This document shows, piece by piece, positions 43,617 through 53,743 of a stretch of DNA of 64,000 nucleotides (position 1 is the stretch's first letter; every line of letters begins with the position of its first letter). The stretch spans positions 2,418,001 through 2,482,000 of the forward strand of contig JBHGNT010000012.1 in assembly GCA_043228905.1 (NCBI GenBank), in the 5' to 3' direction. This stretch comes from Azolla caroliniana (Eukaryota > Polypodiophyta). A program made the position numbers and the translations under genes. The notes under the pieces were generated by a model that did no database searches, was not told the origin of the DNA, and saw nothing but the letters and a program-made list of their open reading frames with translations.

Positions 43617-46600
43617 GTCCGGCCAAAATAGGAGCCATTTGGTTGGACCATCCTAGTTATGTAGAGTCAGTACCTAGTTGTGGTTCCATTTCATCAAATC
43701 AAGTTAGTAGAGTTTTTTCTGCACAAGTCGAGCTTAGCACATCTACAGGTCATCGCGCCCTAGCCTCTGCCCTCCTAGATTCCGGAGCCAATTCTTGTTT
43801 CATGGATCGCGAGTTTGCATTGACTCAAAACATCATCTTGAAAAAACTCCCAAACCCAGTAGCTGTAGGAGTCATCGATGGTCGCCCTATAGCATCAGGA
43901 GATATAGTCGAAGAGTCTGAACCAATTCGTGTAGTCCTAGGTAATTTGGCTAGTGTCATCTCATTTAACATCATTAGTAGTCCGGAGCACTCTCTAGTTC
44001 TTGGTCTTCCTTGGTTTGAGTTACATAACCCAACCATTGATTGGAGAAAAAGAACTATTGAAGAGGTCACCGTACAATCCAAGTCTCTTGAAGCTCCAAC
44101 TAAGGATCTAGGATCCCCCACAATTTCAACAATCTCTATACATCAATTACGAGAGGATGGAAGAAAGGAAGACATGATGGTATTTGCGGTTTTAGCAACT
44201 CCCTCATCTAGCTCACAAGAATTGGGGGTCCAACTACCAAAGAAGTACATAGAATTCTCCGATGTGTTCGATAAGGTGAAGGCTAATAGACTACCAGAGC
44301 ATCGACCATATGATTGCCCAATTGATTTGCAGCCAGGAAAAGAGCCTCCATGGGGACCAATTTATAATCTTTCGCCCACGGAGTTAGAGGTTCTTCGAGA
44401 ATATATCAATGAGAACTTGGCAAATGGTTTTATCCAACATTCAAAATCTCCTGCTGGTGCACCCATCTTTTTCGTTAAGAAGAAAGATGGTACGCTTCGT
44501 ATGGTCGTGGATTATCGAGGCTTGAATAAAGTGACCGTTAGAAACCGATATGCTCTCCCATTGATCTCAAGCCTTCTAGAACGCCTCAGTGAAGCAAAGT
44601 ATTTCACGAAGTTAGATCTTCGGGGTGCCTACAACCTTGTTCGAATTCGTCCTGGGGATGAATGGAAGACGGCGTTCCGCACTCGCTATGGTCATTTTGA
44701 GTACACAGTGATGCCTTTTGGCCTCACGAATGCACCAACAGTCTTCCAACATATGGCGAATGATATTTTTCGAGACTTCCTTGATATCTTCATCATTGTT
44801 TACCTGGATGATATCTTGATCTACTCAAAAACTCAAGAAGAACATGATATACATGTTCGCCAAGTTTTGCAACGGCTACGAGAGTATCGTCTCTATGCAA
44901 AATTGGAGAAGTGTAGTTTCGACCAATGTCAAGTGGAGTTTTTGGGGTACATAGTCTCTTCAAATGGCATCTCTATGGATCCATCAAAGGTTCAAACAAT
45001 TTTGGATTGGCAAACACCACAGTCCGTGCGAGATGTGCAATGTTTTTTGGGGTTCGCAAACTTTTATCGCAAGTTCATCAAAGATTATTCAAAAATTGTG
45101 TTGCCCCTCACTCAACTGACGCACAAGAATCGACCATTTGTATGGAGTATAGATGCGAACTCTGCATTTGAGGGTTTAAAGCAAGCATTTACATCCGCAC
45201 CAATCTTAATCCATGTCGATCCAATGAGGCGCTTTATACTTGAAGCTGATGCATCGGATTTCGCACTCGGAAGTGTACTATCCCAAATTGGTGATGATGG
45301 TGAACTGCACCCGGTGGCTTTTCACTCACGAAAATTTGAAGCCGCAGAAATCAACTATGAGATTCACGACAAAGAGCTTCTTGCCATTGTGGATTCTTTT
45401 CAACAATGGCGTCATTTTCTGGAGGGTTCTTCTCAGCAGATTATTGTCTACAATGATCATAAAAATCTAACATACTTTCAAAGTGCTCGAGTCTTGAATC
45501 GACGACAAGCTCGTTGGGCACAGTTCTTAACTCGTTTCGATTTTGTAATTCTATATCGCCCTGGGATGCAACAAGGAAAAGCAGATGCTTTATCTAGACG
45601 TTCGTATATGGAACTTCAACCTGGAGAGGCCGCATTTGAAAGCCAAAAGCAAATCCTCTTAGGTCCTGATCGTCTACGAATAATGGCAATGCATACCATC
45701 AACACACCGGGAGATTCAAGGCTTCTTGATTCCATTCGTGAGCAGATTGCGACTGATGCGTTCGCCCAAGAGGTTTTGAGCCATATTATCCCAAATCGTG
45801 CATCTAGCTCCCAAACTCAAAATCCTCGTCTAGACTACACCCAGTTTAGTTGGCATGATGGGTTACTTTTTCGACAAACTCTCTTGTATGTGCCTGACGG
45901 TCCTTCTCGACTCAAAGTCATGCAACAATGTCATGACACACCAATGGCGGGACACTTCGGCATCCACAAGACTTTTGAGTTGATTTCTCGCCGATATTGG
46001 TGGCCACGGCTTCGCCATTTTGTTACGGATTATGTTCGTAGCTGTGATACATGTTGCCGATCAAAAAAGCCTCGACATCATCCATATGGCTTATTACAGC
46101 CAATGCCTATTCCGGAGAGCCCATGGAAATCTATTTCCTTGGACTTTATTACGGATCTTCCACCTTCCAAGGGATTTGATTCGATTCTCACGGTTGTCGA
46201 TCGTTTTACGAAGATGGCACATTTCCTTCCATGCACAAAGACCATTACTAGTCAAGAGACAGTTGATTTACTCATGCGGGAGGTGTTTCGCCATCATGGT
46301 CTTCCGGATGATATTATCAGTGATCGGGGTCCCCAATTCATCTCGAAATTTTGGCGGCACATGTTCAAACTCTTACATACTTCCTGTAAACTCTCTTCCG
46401 GCTACCATCCAGAGACTAATGGGCAGAGTGAGCGCACCAACCAAACAGTCGAGCAATATCTACGTTGTTTTGTCAACTATCAACAAGATGATTGGGTGGA
46501 TTTACTACCTTTGGCAGAATTTGCTTATAACAACTCCGAGCATTCTTCTACTGGATATTCCCCATTTTTTGCAAACATTGGGTACCATCCTCGTTGGACG

Positions 46601-47248
46601 ATGCTTGAACATCCTGAACTCCCAAAAAACCCAGCTGCCGAAGATCGGCTCACTCGACTCCAAGAAGTTCAGGATATGCTTTTGCATCATTTATGTGAAA
46701 CCCAAAACACTCAAAAGAAGATTGCTGACCGTCATCGGCGTGATTCATCGACTACATTTCAAGTAGGCGATCGTGTATGGCTCTTACAAGGTAGCATTAA
46801 AACGACCCGACCTTGCTACAAATTGGATTATCAACGTTTTGGCCCATATGTCATAAGTGGTAAGATCAATGATGTGACATTTCGTCTTGATCTTCCTCCT
46901 CATATGCGTCTTCACCCGGTCTTCCATGTTTCACTTTTGGAGCCCTACACAACGAGCTCTATTCCGGGTCGTGTTACACCTCCCCCACCTCCAATTGACG
47001 TTTCCAATGGCTCTGAATATGAGGTTGCCGCTATCCTCGACTCCAAGATCATTCGCAACAAACTATACTACTTGGTTGATTGGTTAGGCTATACACCTAA
47101 TGATCGAACATGGGAGCCTGCCGAACATCTTGCCAATGCCTCCGACATGGTTGTTGCATTTCACAACCAATATCCTCATAAACCAAGTCTGAACTCTTTT
47201 CTTCCGACTCGTGCAACTCGTCATCGAAAAGGGGGGATAATGTCATGA
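43580..47248 (+). CDS. pol: Gypsy pol: protease, RT, RNase H, integrase, chromodomain
   Basis: Uninterrupted frame of over 1,200 codons without an ATG near its start (the first long-ORF codon at 43643 is TTG), consistent with expression by frameshift from gag. Counting residues from 43643: protease ALLDSGANS (about 43-51); reverse transcriptase with KKDGTLRMVVDYRGLN, MPFGLTNAPTVFQ and YLDD (387-390); RNase H beginning ILEADASDFALGSVLSQ (about 533); integrase zinc finger (H-H about 766-778, C-C about 797-800); DDE core with LDFITDLP, ISDRGPQF and the Glu in NGQSERTNQ; C-terminal chromodomain (about 1126-1180: YEVAAILDSKI, YYLVDWLGY, RTWEPAEHL). The chromodomain defines a chromovirus; the RT wording is closest in my recollection to fungal and vertebrate Tf1/sushi elements. 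The stop codon lies 8 bp inside the 3' LTR. Confidence 0.93.
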   Translation, partial: CLEPIRGCVKRISPAKIGAIWLDHPSYVESVPSCGSISSNQVSRVFSAQVELSTSTGHRALASALLDSGANSCFMDREFALTQNIILKKLPNPVAVGVIDGRPIASGDIVEESEPIRVVLGNLASVISFNIISSPEHSLVLGLPWFELHNPTIDWRKRTIEEVTVQSKSLEAPTKDLGSPTISTISIHQLREDGRKEDMMVFAVLATPSSSSQELGVQLPKKYIEFSDVFDKVKANRLPEHRPYDCPIDLQPGKEPPWGPIYNLSPTELEVLREYINENLANGFIQHSKSPAGAPIFFVKKKDGTLRMVVDYRGLNKVTVRNRYALPLISSLLERLSEAKYFTKLDLRGAYNLVRIRPGDEWKTAFRTRYGHFEYTVMPFGLTNAPTVFQHMANDIFRDFLDIFIIVYLDDILIYSKTQEEHDIHVRQVLQRLREYRLYAKLEKCSFDQCQVEFLGYIVSSNGISMDPSKVQTILDWQTPQSVRDVQCFLGFANFYRKFIKDYSKIVLPLTQLTHKNRPFVWSIDANSAFEGLKQAFTSAPILIHVDPMRRFILEADASDFALGSVLSQIGDDGELHPVAFHSRKFEAAEINYEIHDKELLAIVDSFQQWRHFLEGSSQQIIVYNDHKNLTYFQSARVLNRRQARWAQFLTRFDFVILYRPGMQQGKADALSRRSYMELQPGEAAFESQKQILLGPDRLRIMAMHTINTPGDSRLLDSIREQIATDAFAQEVLSHIIPNRASSSQTQNPRLDYTQFSWHDGLLFRQTLLYVPDGPSRLKVMQQCHDTPMAGHFGIHKTFELISRRYWWPRLRHFVTDYVRSCDTCCRSKKPRHHPYGLLQPMPIPESPWKSISLDFITDLPPSKGFDSILTVVDRFTKMAHFLPCTKTITSQETVDLLMREVFRHHGLPDDIISDRGPQFISKFWRHMFKLLHTSCKLSSGYHPETNGQSERTNQTVEQYLRCFVNYQQDDWVDLLPLAEFAYNNSEHSSTGYSPFFANIGYHPRWTMLEHPELPKNPAAEDRLTRLQEVQDMLLHHLCETQNTQKKIADRHRRDSSTTFQVGDRVWLLQGSIKTTRPCYKLDYQRFGPYVISGKINDVTFRLDLPPHMRLHPVFHVSLLEPYTTSSIPGRVTPPPPPIDVSNGSEYEVAAILDSKIIRNKLYYLVDWLGYTPNDRTWEPAEHLANASDMVVAFHNQYPHKPSLNSFLPTRATRHRKGGIMS
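43604..43648 (+). promoter_or_regulatory. -1 ribosomal frameshift signal between gag and pol
   Basis: Slippery heptamer G TTA AAC (43604-43610) in the correct phase of the gag frame, a 6-nt spacer GAATAA that includes the gag stop, then a hairpin: GTCCGGCCAAA (43617-43627), loop of 10 nt, TTTGGTTGGAC (43638-43648), 11 pairs counting two G-U. The pol frame is open from 43580, overlapping gag by 37 nt. GUUAAAC is a known slippery site in nidoviruses, and sushi/PEG10-type elements also use -1 frameshifting. Confidence 0.75.
47227..47237 (+). promoter_or_regulatory. Gypsy polypurine tract
   Basis: AAAAGGGGGGA ending three bases before the 3' LTR, the usual position of the plus-strand primer. Confidence 0.85.
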
Positions 47249-47790
47249 AGACATACATCTTGGCTTATCATGACATTCATCTTGGCGAACCAGGAATCGA
47301 ACCCATAACCTCTTGGTTTACATATTGTACTTTAACCATTGTAATAACATATGTGAGATGTAATTATAATAATTATATGTCTAGTTATTACGAGATATTT
47401 AGAACATTCTAGATTATTCTAGAATGTTCTTGAATATTTCATGATTATATTTATTATTATTATTATTCATAAATATCTAAAATATTCTAGAACATTCTAG
47501 AATACTCCATAAGGGCCTATAAATAAGAGTCCATACACTCATCACAACTCATTCGGTTCAACACCAGTCTTTAGCCCTTAGCCTACTCCTTGTAATCTTC
47601 TTTCTCATAATATAATCTCATTCCCATTTCTTATCTCTCACTTATACTTTTCTCTCTCTCGCACTCTCTCCCTTTTTCACTCTTTTTTGCTATCACTATC
47701 GCTATCTCTACCGCTCTCGCCATCTCTATCGTTATCGTTATCTCTATCGCCATCGCTCTCTCTCTGCTTCCTACTCAAGAGTTCACGACA
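47241..47790 (+). repeat. 3' LTR of the Gypsy element
   Basis: 550 bp, read as identical to the 5' LTR (offset 5,387). Followed by the second GAGAG. Confidence 0.95.
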
Positions 47791-47795
47791 GAGAG

Positions 47796-49012
47796 GAACA
47801 TGAGCAAAGGCGTATTCGACGTAATTCATTCCGATGTATGGTGACTGGCTTAGATGGCTACATTCGGCGGATGTCGATACTACGTGGCCTTCATCGACGA
47901 CTTCTCTAGGCACATCTGGATCTACCCCATGCGGCAAAAGAGCGAAGTGTTCGGACACTTCCAAAAATTCAAGAGTGGAGTCGAAAAGGAAATATGTCGA
48001 CATGTACGATGTCTTCGGTTCGATGGAGGAAAAGAGTACTTCTCCGATGAATTTTTGGCTTTTCTTCAAAAAGAAGGAATTTGGTGAGAGTTTTCGTGTC
48101 GACATACGCCACAATAGAACGGAGTAGCCGAACGAAAGAATCGACACATCCTCGAAGTAGCACGAGTCGTGCTTAACGAGAAGCACATGACGAAGTCATA
48201 CTGTGCAGAAGCCACTAACACAACCGTTTACCTAATGAACCGGTGAACAACATCCGGCGTGCATGAGGTTACCCTACACGAGAAGTTTTTTGGAAAGAAA
48301 TCGGATCTATCACATGTTCGGATATTCGGTGCCATTGCATACGTGCACATCAACGACGAGAAGCGACAAAAGCTCGACCTGAAGTCAGAGAAATGTATCC
48401 TCATTGGATACTCACTAGAGCAAAAGGGGTACAAGTGCTATAACCCCTCTACTCAGAAGGTTCATGTAAGCCGAGATGTAGTCTTCGACGAATCGACATC
48501 ATGGTACGAACCTGAGCCGAATCCTCCCTAACTAGTTCCAGTCAACCCGGAATACGTTGAACAAGAGATAGAAGATGGAGATCGACTCGAACACATGTTC
48601 GAAGAAAGTTTGATTATGACAACACTTAGTGGGCCACAAGAGCCCCCGAGCAACCAAAGCACATCTTGGCCTAGTCCGAAGATGGACAAAGGCAAGGCGA
48701 AAATGCTAGAGTATGAAGACGATAAATTCGACGGCAACGAATCAACTCACTCCCTTGACAATGAGTTTAGTGGCTTCAATGTACCTATCATGAGGACACA
48801 TGGCGTAAAGAAAGCCATTTCCACGACAAATGAAAAACTTCGTCGCTCCCCCCGTGAGAAGAATCATGTTAGCTGATTCGTCTACAAAAATTATATGGCA
48901 TACCACTATGCCTTTATGATGAAGGTGGTGAAAATTCAAGAACTGGAGAGTTTTTCGAAACCAGCCAAGGATCCACGATGGGTCGAAGCAATGAAAGAGG
49001 AGATGTGGGCAC
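47796..49012 (+). pseudogene. Copia element 1 integrase and linker, decayed
   Basis: Continues the Copia frame broken at 41853: NMSKGVFDVIHSDVW, ATFGGCRYYVAFIDDFSRH (first catalytic Asp region), GGKEYFSDEF (second), ERKNRHILEVAR with the catalytic Glu, then FGAIAYVHINDEKRQ and GYSLEQKGYKCYNPSTQK (48260-48531). Several stops and a frameshift occur (for example TGA after MNR at 48244). The linker to RT ends at MKEEMWAL next to the LTR at 49013. Confidence 0.8.
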
Positions 49013-49366
49013 TATCATAAAGACATACATTTTGGGATTACAAGAATTCGAGCCGAAGACGACTTGGTCTATATGTTAGACCTTTAACCATTATAATAAC
49101 ATATACGATGTATAGTTATAATAAATATATTATTAGTTATTAAAAGATATTTAGAATATTCTAGAACATTCTAAGATATTCCACGATTATATTAAATATC
49201 ATAAATATCTAAAATATTCTAGAACATTCTAGAATACTCCATAAGGACCTATAAATAGGTGTCTATTCATTCATCACAACTCATTCGGTTCAACACCAGT
49301 CTTTAGCCCTTAGCCTACTCTTTGTAACCTTGTTTCCTCATAATATAATCTCATTTCCATTTCTTG

Positions 49367-49418
<52 letters not shown>

Positions 49419-49438
49419 CTCACGAGCACTCTCGAGCA
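49013..49438 (+). repeat. older, diverged LTR of the Gypsy family
   Basis: Aligns through its length with the 550-bp Gypsy LTR: it begins TATCATAAAGACATACAT, retains both heat-shock clusters (49154-49171 and 49217-49234), the TATA box (49250), ATTCGGTTCAACACCAGTCT (from 49283), and ends after an expanded (CT)n in CACTCTCGAGCA. No 5-bp target duplication flanks it (ggcac versus tatat), so it is not a clean solo LTR; one side of the original element was probably lost in a rearrangement. Confidence 0.85.
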
Positions 49439-49671
49439 TATATGATGTGCTCGGCTAGCAATCATGTGTGGTCCATGAATTTCCTATGTTGTAATTTTTT
49501 TATGACCTTTGTGACCCTAGAGGTCATGAAAAGTGTCCCCATAGTGGGTTGAGGTGTGGAAGGCATTGGAATGGGTGGTTGGTCCAGGACATGGTAGAGT
49601 CTCTCGATATATGCGTTCCAAATATTGGGATCCTCGATGGGTGTTTGTGGTCCCGGTTCCCGTAGTCTCTT
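49439..49671. other. short unassigned stretch
   Basis: Lies between the old Gypsy LTR and the minus-strand LINE; may be the truncated continuation of that LINE, but no motif is visible. Confidence 0.3.
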
Positions 49672-51697
49672 CTATGCAAGGGCGCAATCCCTACTCATGA
49701 GCATATGGTAGAGTTCCCAATATTGAGATGCTTCCCAAGCTCGTCTTTTACGACGTGTCATCTTGTGCATCTCTTTGCGAGCCTGTACTGAGGAAATAGT
49801 GCCACTCAGTCGCGACACTTTAAGTTGTCTATACAACTCTCTACAATCCTCATCATACCACTTGTTCTGTGGCATAGACCCTATTCTACTATGACCAGAG
49901 TCTTTCGTGTATGAGAAGCTACTAATTGCTGCTAAGTGAAGGATGTGTGTGAGTTCTGTAGTGAGGTTCTCTAAAGGCAAGAAAGAATCAAAAGACGAGA
50001 GATGGGCTTGAACATGTCAAGAGTAGATGTTAGCAAGCTCATGCGTGAAGTGTATTATGGTGTGATGGTTGGGTTGACTAGAGTTGGTGGCGTGGGAATT
50101 GTCACATTTTAGCTCAAAGTATAGGAAGTTATGGTCTGCACCAATGGGGCATGGGGCCACCTAGAAGGAGTTAACCATATGGGTAGCTTTAGGGCATCCT
50201 ATTAGGTAATCAAATGTGCTTTCCCCTCCTCCATGTGGGAAACATGTGAGCTCTTTCGAGCTCGACCACTTGGCTAAGCCATTATATATGATCATCTGGT
50301 GTCGGCTTCCAAGTTCAAGCAGATAATGGCCAAAGCTTGTGGCGTCCGCACCTTGATCCTTTGATGTATGTGTTATGCCTAAGCCTAAAGGGTCGACATT
50401 CACCATTTCTAGGTTTCTATCCATCTGAAATATTGTGCATTGTCAGGATTGGGTTCTTGCATTGAAATCTCCTACAAGGAAGACTTCCCCTTGAGAGGAA
50501 TATCAGATTATGTCATATGATAAAGGTTCATATGGAGAAGGCCCATGTGGCGTTCCTTCATCAACTATACTCACCTCTCCAGCGATATTATACCGGGATC
50601 CTTTCGGGGGGAAGTAACAAACGGCGATAAATATCACCTGATCCTTGCTAGTGAGAACTTTCACCCACATGAAACGGGCTTTTGGGTCTGTCTTTAGTAT
50701 TTCTATTCTATTATGTATATATCTCGGAAATAAGATCACAACCCCTCCAGAACCTCTAGTAGTGTGTCAACGTGAGGTTTGTCTAAAGACAGATTCCCAA
50801 CGAAAACCGTCAACTCGTGGCAATTCTCGATTCGGACTTTGATGTGTTTCTACTAAAAAAAGTATATTAGATACCATCAAAATCTCCTCTAGACGGCCAA
50901 GGTGTGTCCAAAGTGCACCGTTATAGTTCCATAAAGTCATCCTAAGTTTATTATCTGTCACATGGGCCACACACCGTCAATTGGCGGCGAGATCATTTAT
51001 TATCATGCGTCCGTCTCGGTAGAAAGCACGATGCCCCTCTTTACGAGCTTGTATGACTTGTGGCATACAAGTTTTACGATGCTCAATTTGCATCTTGGTC
51101 AGGTCTTCATCGAGGTAGATAGGGTCCCCGCCCAATCCTCGAAGAATTGGTCTCTTTTTAAAAAAGATGATTCTAGATTCTGAGTCCTTAAACTGAAGGA
51201 CTAAAGCTCTTTTCCTAGTGGTGTCACGTCCTACCCTCCAAGTTTTAGAGATTGGTAGGGCTTCGTACCCCAACATTTCCCTAATGTTTGTGCATCTTCG
51301 TCGGGAGGGTAGTGTTTACAATGTTTTCATCATTTAGTTGTTTTTTAATATTACGTTTTACTACATGAACCCACCCAGTTTTTGCTAATTCCATATCACT
51401 TTTAACCTCTTCCTTAACCTTTTTGATCTCCTCCTTAATATCCTCTAGGGAAGATATTTCACCATCTTCCCTAGATGTCTGAAGGTCCTTAATTTGTTTT
51501 TGGAGGTTCACGTTGGCTACTTTAAGTTTCGCTACTTCAACAATAAGTAGTTATCTTTCTTCTTTATCTTTTTGTTTTTCGGTTTCAATCTATTTTGCCC
51601 ATTTTTCTATTTTAACTAAACGGTTAAGGACATCTAAAAATTCCTCCTTACTTATAATTTCTTCATGTGTTTCCTTATGGTTTTGTCTAGAAGTCAT
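49672..51697 (-). pseudogene. LINE 5' part: ORF1 and endonuclease, decayed
   Basis: Read on the minus strand. ORF1 starts at ATG 51697 (MTSRQNHKETHEE), a Lys/Glu-rich coiled coil interrupted by TAG and TAA, continuing to 50977 with an RRM-like end (IYLDEDLTKMQIEHRK, AFYRDGRMIIN). ORF2 follows from about 50970 with an apurinic-type endonuclease (EEP): TLWNYNGALW, ILFLVETHQS, FIAVCYFPPKGS (50503-50739), STFDYLIG (50161-50424), then the linker to RT with KWYDEDCRELYRQLK (49672-49980). RT is missing at the left end. Stops and frame changes separate all pieces. Confidence 0.75.
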
Positions 51698-52015
51698 GTT
51701 GTAATTCAAAAGATAGAAGAAAGAAAAGACAAAAAGGACAGAAAAACTTAGTTGAGCATCGATGCCTTGCGCGCTAGGTACGAGTGTAGAAGCACATGTA
51801 TGCTCTCTCGTTTAGTCAACCGATGACATCGTCAGAAGTGTAGGTGATAGCGACGATCGACAACAACTACACACAACAGCGGCGGCGGTGGCGACGACGA
51901 CGACGGCCAAGAACCAACGATGGTAGATGAAGACTACGACGACGGCGGCAACAGACAATGGTTGCAACAAACGATGGTAACGACAACGACAACGGTAGAG
52001 AGAGTCATTACACAC

Positions 52016-52052
<37 letters not shown>

Positions 52053-52090
52053 GGAGGCAGACAGACAAGAGTGAATGTAGAGAGAGATAA
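51698..52090 (-). other. probable 5' leader of the minus-strand LINE, with CGA-type and (GA)n repeats
   Basis: Contains a (CGACGA)-like stretch at about 51893-51950 and (GA)n at 52018-52048. It lies directly upstream of the LINE ORF1 start on the minus strand. The Ser/Val-rich ORFs here come from the simple repeats. Confidence 0.4.
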
Positions 52091-52156
52091 GAAAATTGGG
52101 AATCGAACCCAAGACAAACAACAATAGCATGACTCCTTACCACTAGGGTAAGCTAA
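52091..52156 (-). mobile_element. tRNA-derived SINE head (second copy)
   Basis: Minus strand: TAGCTTACCCTAGTGGTAAG, about 25 nt, then TTGGGTTCGATTCCCAATTT with a perfect box B GGTTCGATTCC. Same family and orientation as 28172-28238; here it lies just upstream of a (CT)-rich leader and LINE ORF1. Confidence 0.55.
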
Positions 52157-53743
52157 ATTGTAACGACAATAAATGAAAAAAAAGAAAAAAAAGGAGCACC
52201 TATTTTTCCCGTTTCAAACATGTTCGTTTCCAAATGTTTCCAAACGTTTGAATGCTTGCACGAACACAAATATTATGTTCTATGTATGTATGTATGTGTG
52301 ATTAACAAATCACTTAAATCCTTTAAAGTTTTGATTAAGAAATCAATTAGATACTTTATATTGACAAGACCCTCATTTTCTCAAATGTTTTAATGTTTAA
52401 ACAACTAACCAAGTATATATCATAAAAAACACTAAAATTAATCTAAACTTGAAGATTTTGGGTAATACAAAAAAAAATCATGTGATAAACATGAATGACA
52501 AAAGTATGAAGCTTAGATAATATTACTTATTATATTAATAGGCTTTCTAAACTAAAACCTTATAAAGTTAATTCATATTTAGTAAATATTACAAAAATAT
52601 CCCAACCCGAAATTGTTAATGCGTTTATGATGTGGTTTAAACCACACTATTAAGTCAATAAAGGCTCAAACAAAACCCAAGTGTTGAAGCCCCAAGCAAA
52701 ACCAAACAATTTACAAATATAAAAACCTAAACCAAACCAAATCATTTCAATTGTTAAGTTGTTAGTTATGTGGTTCAATTCAGCTTAATTTGAGCCATTT
52801 ATCAATTGTTAGTATCAATGGCATAATGGTCCCATCAAGCTACCATCTCTAGGATGGGAAGGACACAATGGGAACCATACAAAAGAGCAATAAAGTGTCA
52901 ATTTTGTAAAGCCATTTTTAAAGGAGCAATATTTTGATGTGCATGGTCTCAAGTTAAAAATGACATGTAAAGGCCTAACATTCACAATGTGATTTAATAT
53001 ATAATATGTTGTTATTATGGTTTCTTTAAATAAGGTTTAAAGCATTGAGAAAAAAGGTAAATGGTAAAACATAAAACACTTTCATGCTCACCGGAAGTAT
53101 ACAACGTTGTCACACTTGTGAGAGTGACACAAATGTTGGCATAAAAGGTCGACTACTTCCACTTTGTATCCTTAGTGTGAACACGTCCTCTAGTTAGGGC
53201 TTGAGTATATAAGCTCAAACCTAACATTGTAAAGAGTGAGGTCTTGGAGAAAGAAAGAAAGAAAGAAAGAAATATTAACGTCTTCTAAGGCCAAAATTGG
53301 CCCATGAGACAAATGGTTTACAAAAAAATGGGATAATTTACCCATTTATCGAAAGTAAAATTAGAGTTTAAGCTAAATAGTTCTAAGAAAATAACAAACT
53401 TGTTCTATATAAAAAACATGTTCTACAATGAAAATGATGTTAAACTATGCCTAATTTCATTTCCATCTAAGTCTCTCGAAGAGAAGCGAGAGGTCAAAGG
53501 GTTGTGATGTGGATGTGGCCCGTGGTCCCAATGTAAAAGATACCCCAACCATAGCTTCTAGTCAACGCATCTCACATTCCCTTATCTTCTTAATCTTTTC
53601 TACTCCATGTCGACTTGTTTTGAAGCCCAACATCCGAGGGTGTTTGGTTGTTCTTTGCATTTCTGCTTCCTCAAGGGAGAGGCCGCGCGGCGTAAGTGTA
53701 TCCGCATTCATCGTCTTCCCTTGTTCCTGAAAAATTACACTAG
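52157..53743. other. AT-rich, no gene seen
   Basis: Low-complexity and AT-rich. A short (GAAA)n tract lies at about 53250-53272. The part from about 53480 to 53743 may be the 3' end of the minus-strand LINE that starts at 54903. Confidence 0.4.

Larger units (their letters stand above)
41854..47790 (+). mobile_element. nearly intact chromodomain Ty3/Gypsy element, Tf1/sushi-like
   Basis: Two 550-bp LTRs (41854-42403, 47241-47790) of equal length that I read as identical, both TGTCATGAAG..GTTCACGACA, flanked by the 5-bp target duplication GAGAG (41849-41853 and 47791-47795). The interior holds gag, a -1 frameshift signal, a long open pol with chromodomain, and a polypurine tract. Instead of a tRNA primer site it has an 11-nt sequence complementary to its own mRNA start. 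It sits inside Copia element 1. The only clear lesion is a TAA inside gag. The LTRs also carry heat-shock elements. Insertion appears recent. Confidence 0.93.
39694..49012 (+). mobile_element. Copia element 1, split by a Gypsy insertion and truncated at the 3' side
   Basis: 5' LTR 39694-40154, tRNA-iMet primer site, decayed gag/protease/GAG-preintegrase up to 41853, then the Gypsy element, then integrase and the start of the RT region to 49012, where an older Gypsy-family LTR abuts it. RT, RNase H and 3' LTR are missing. It is the same family as element 2 (55240-60911): LTR ends, Gag start (MNTQMGSALP) and integrase are shared. Many stops and small frameshifts show it is dead. Confidence 0.85.

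Noticed and set aside
43825-46766. Secondary ORFs overlapping Gypsy pol, for example 46020-46766
   Set aside because: Shadows of the pol frame.
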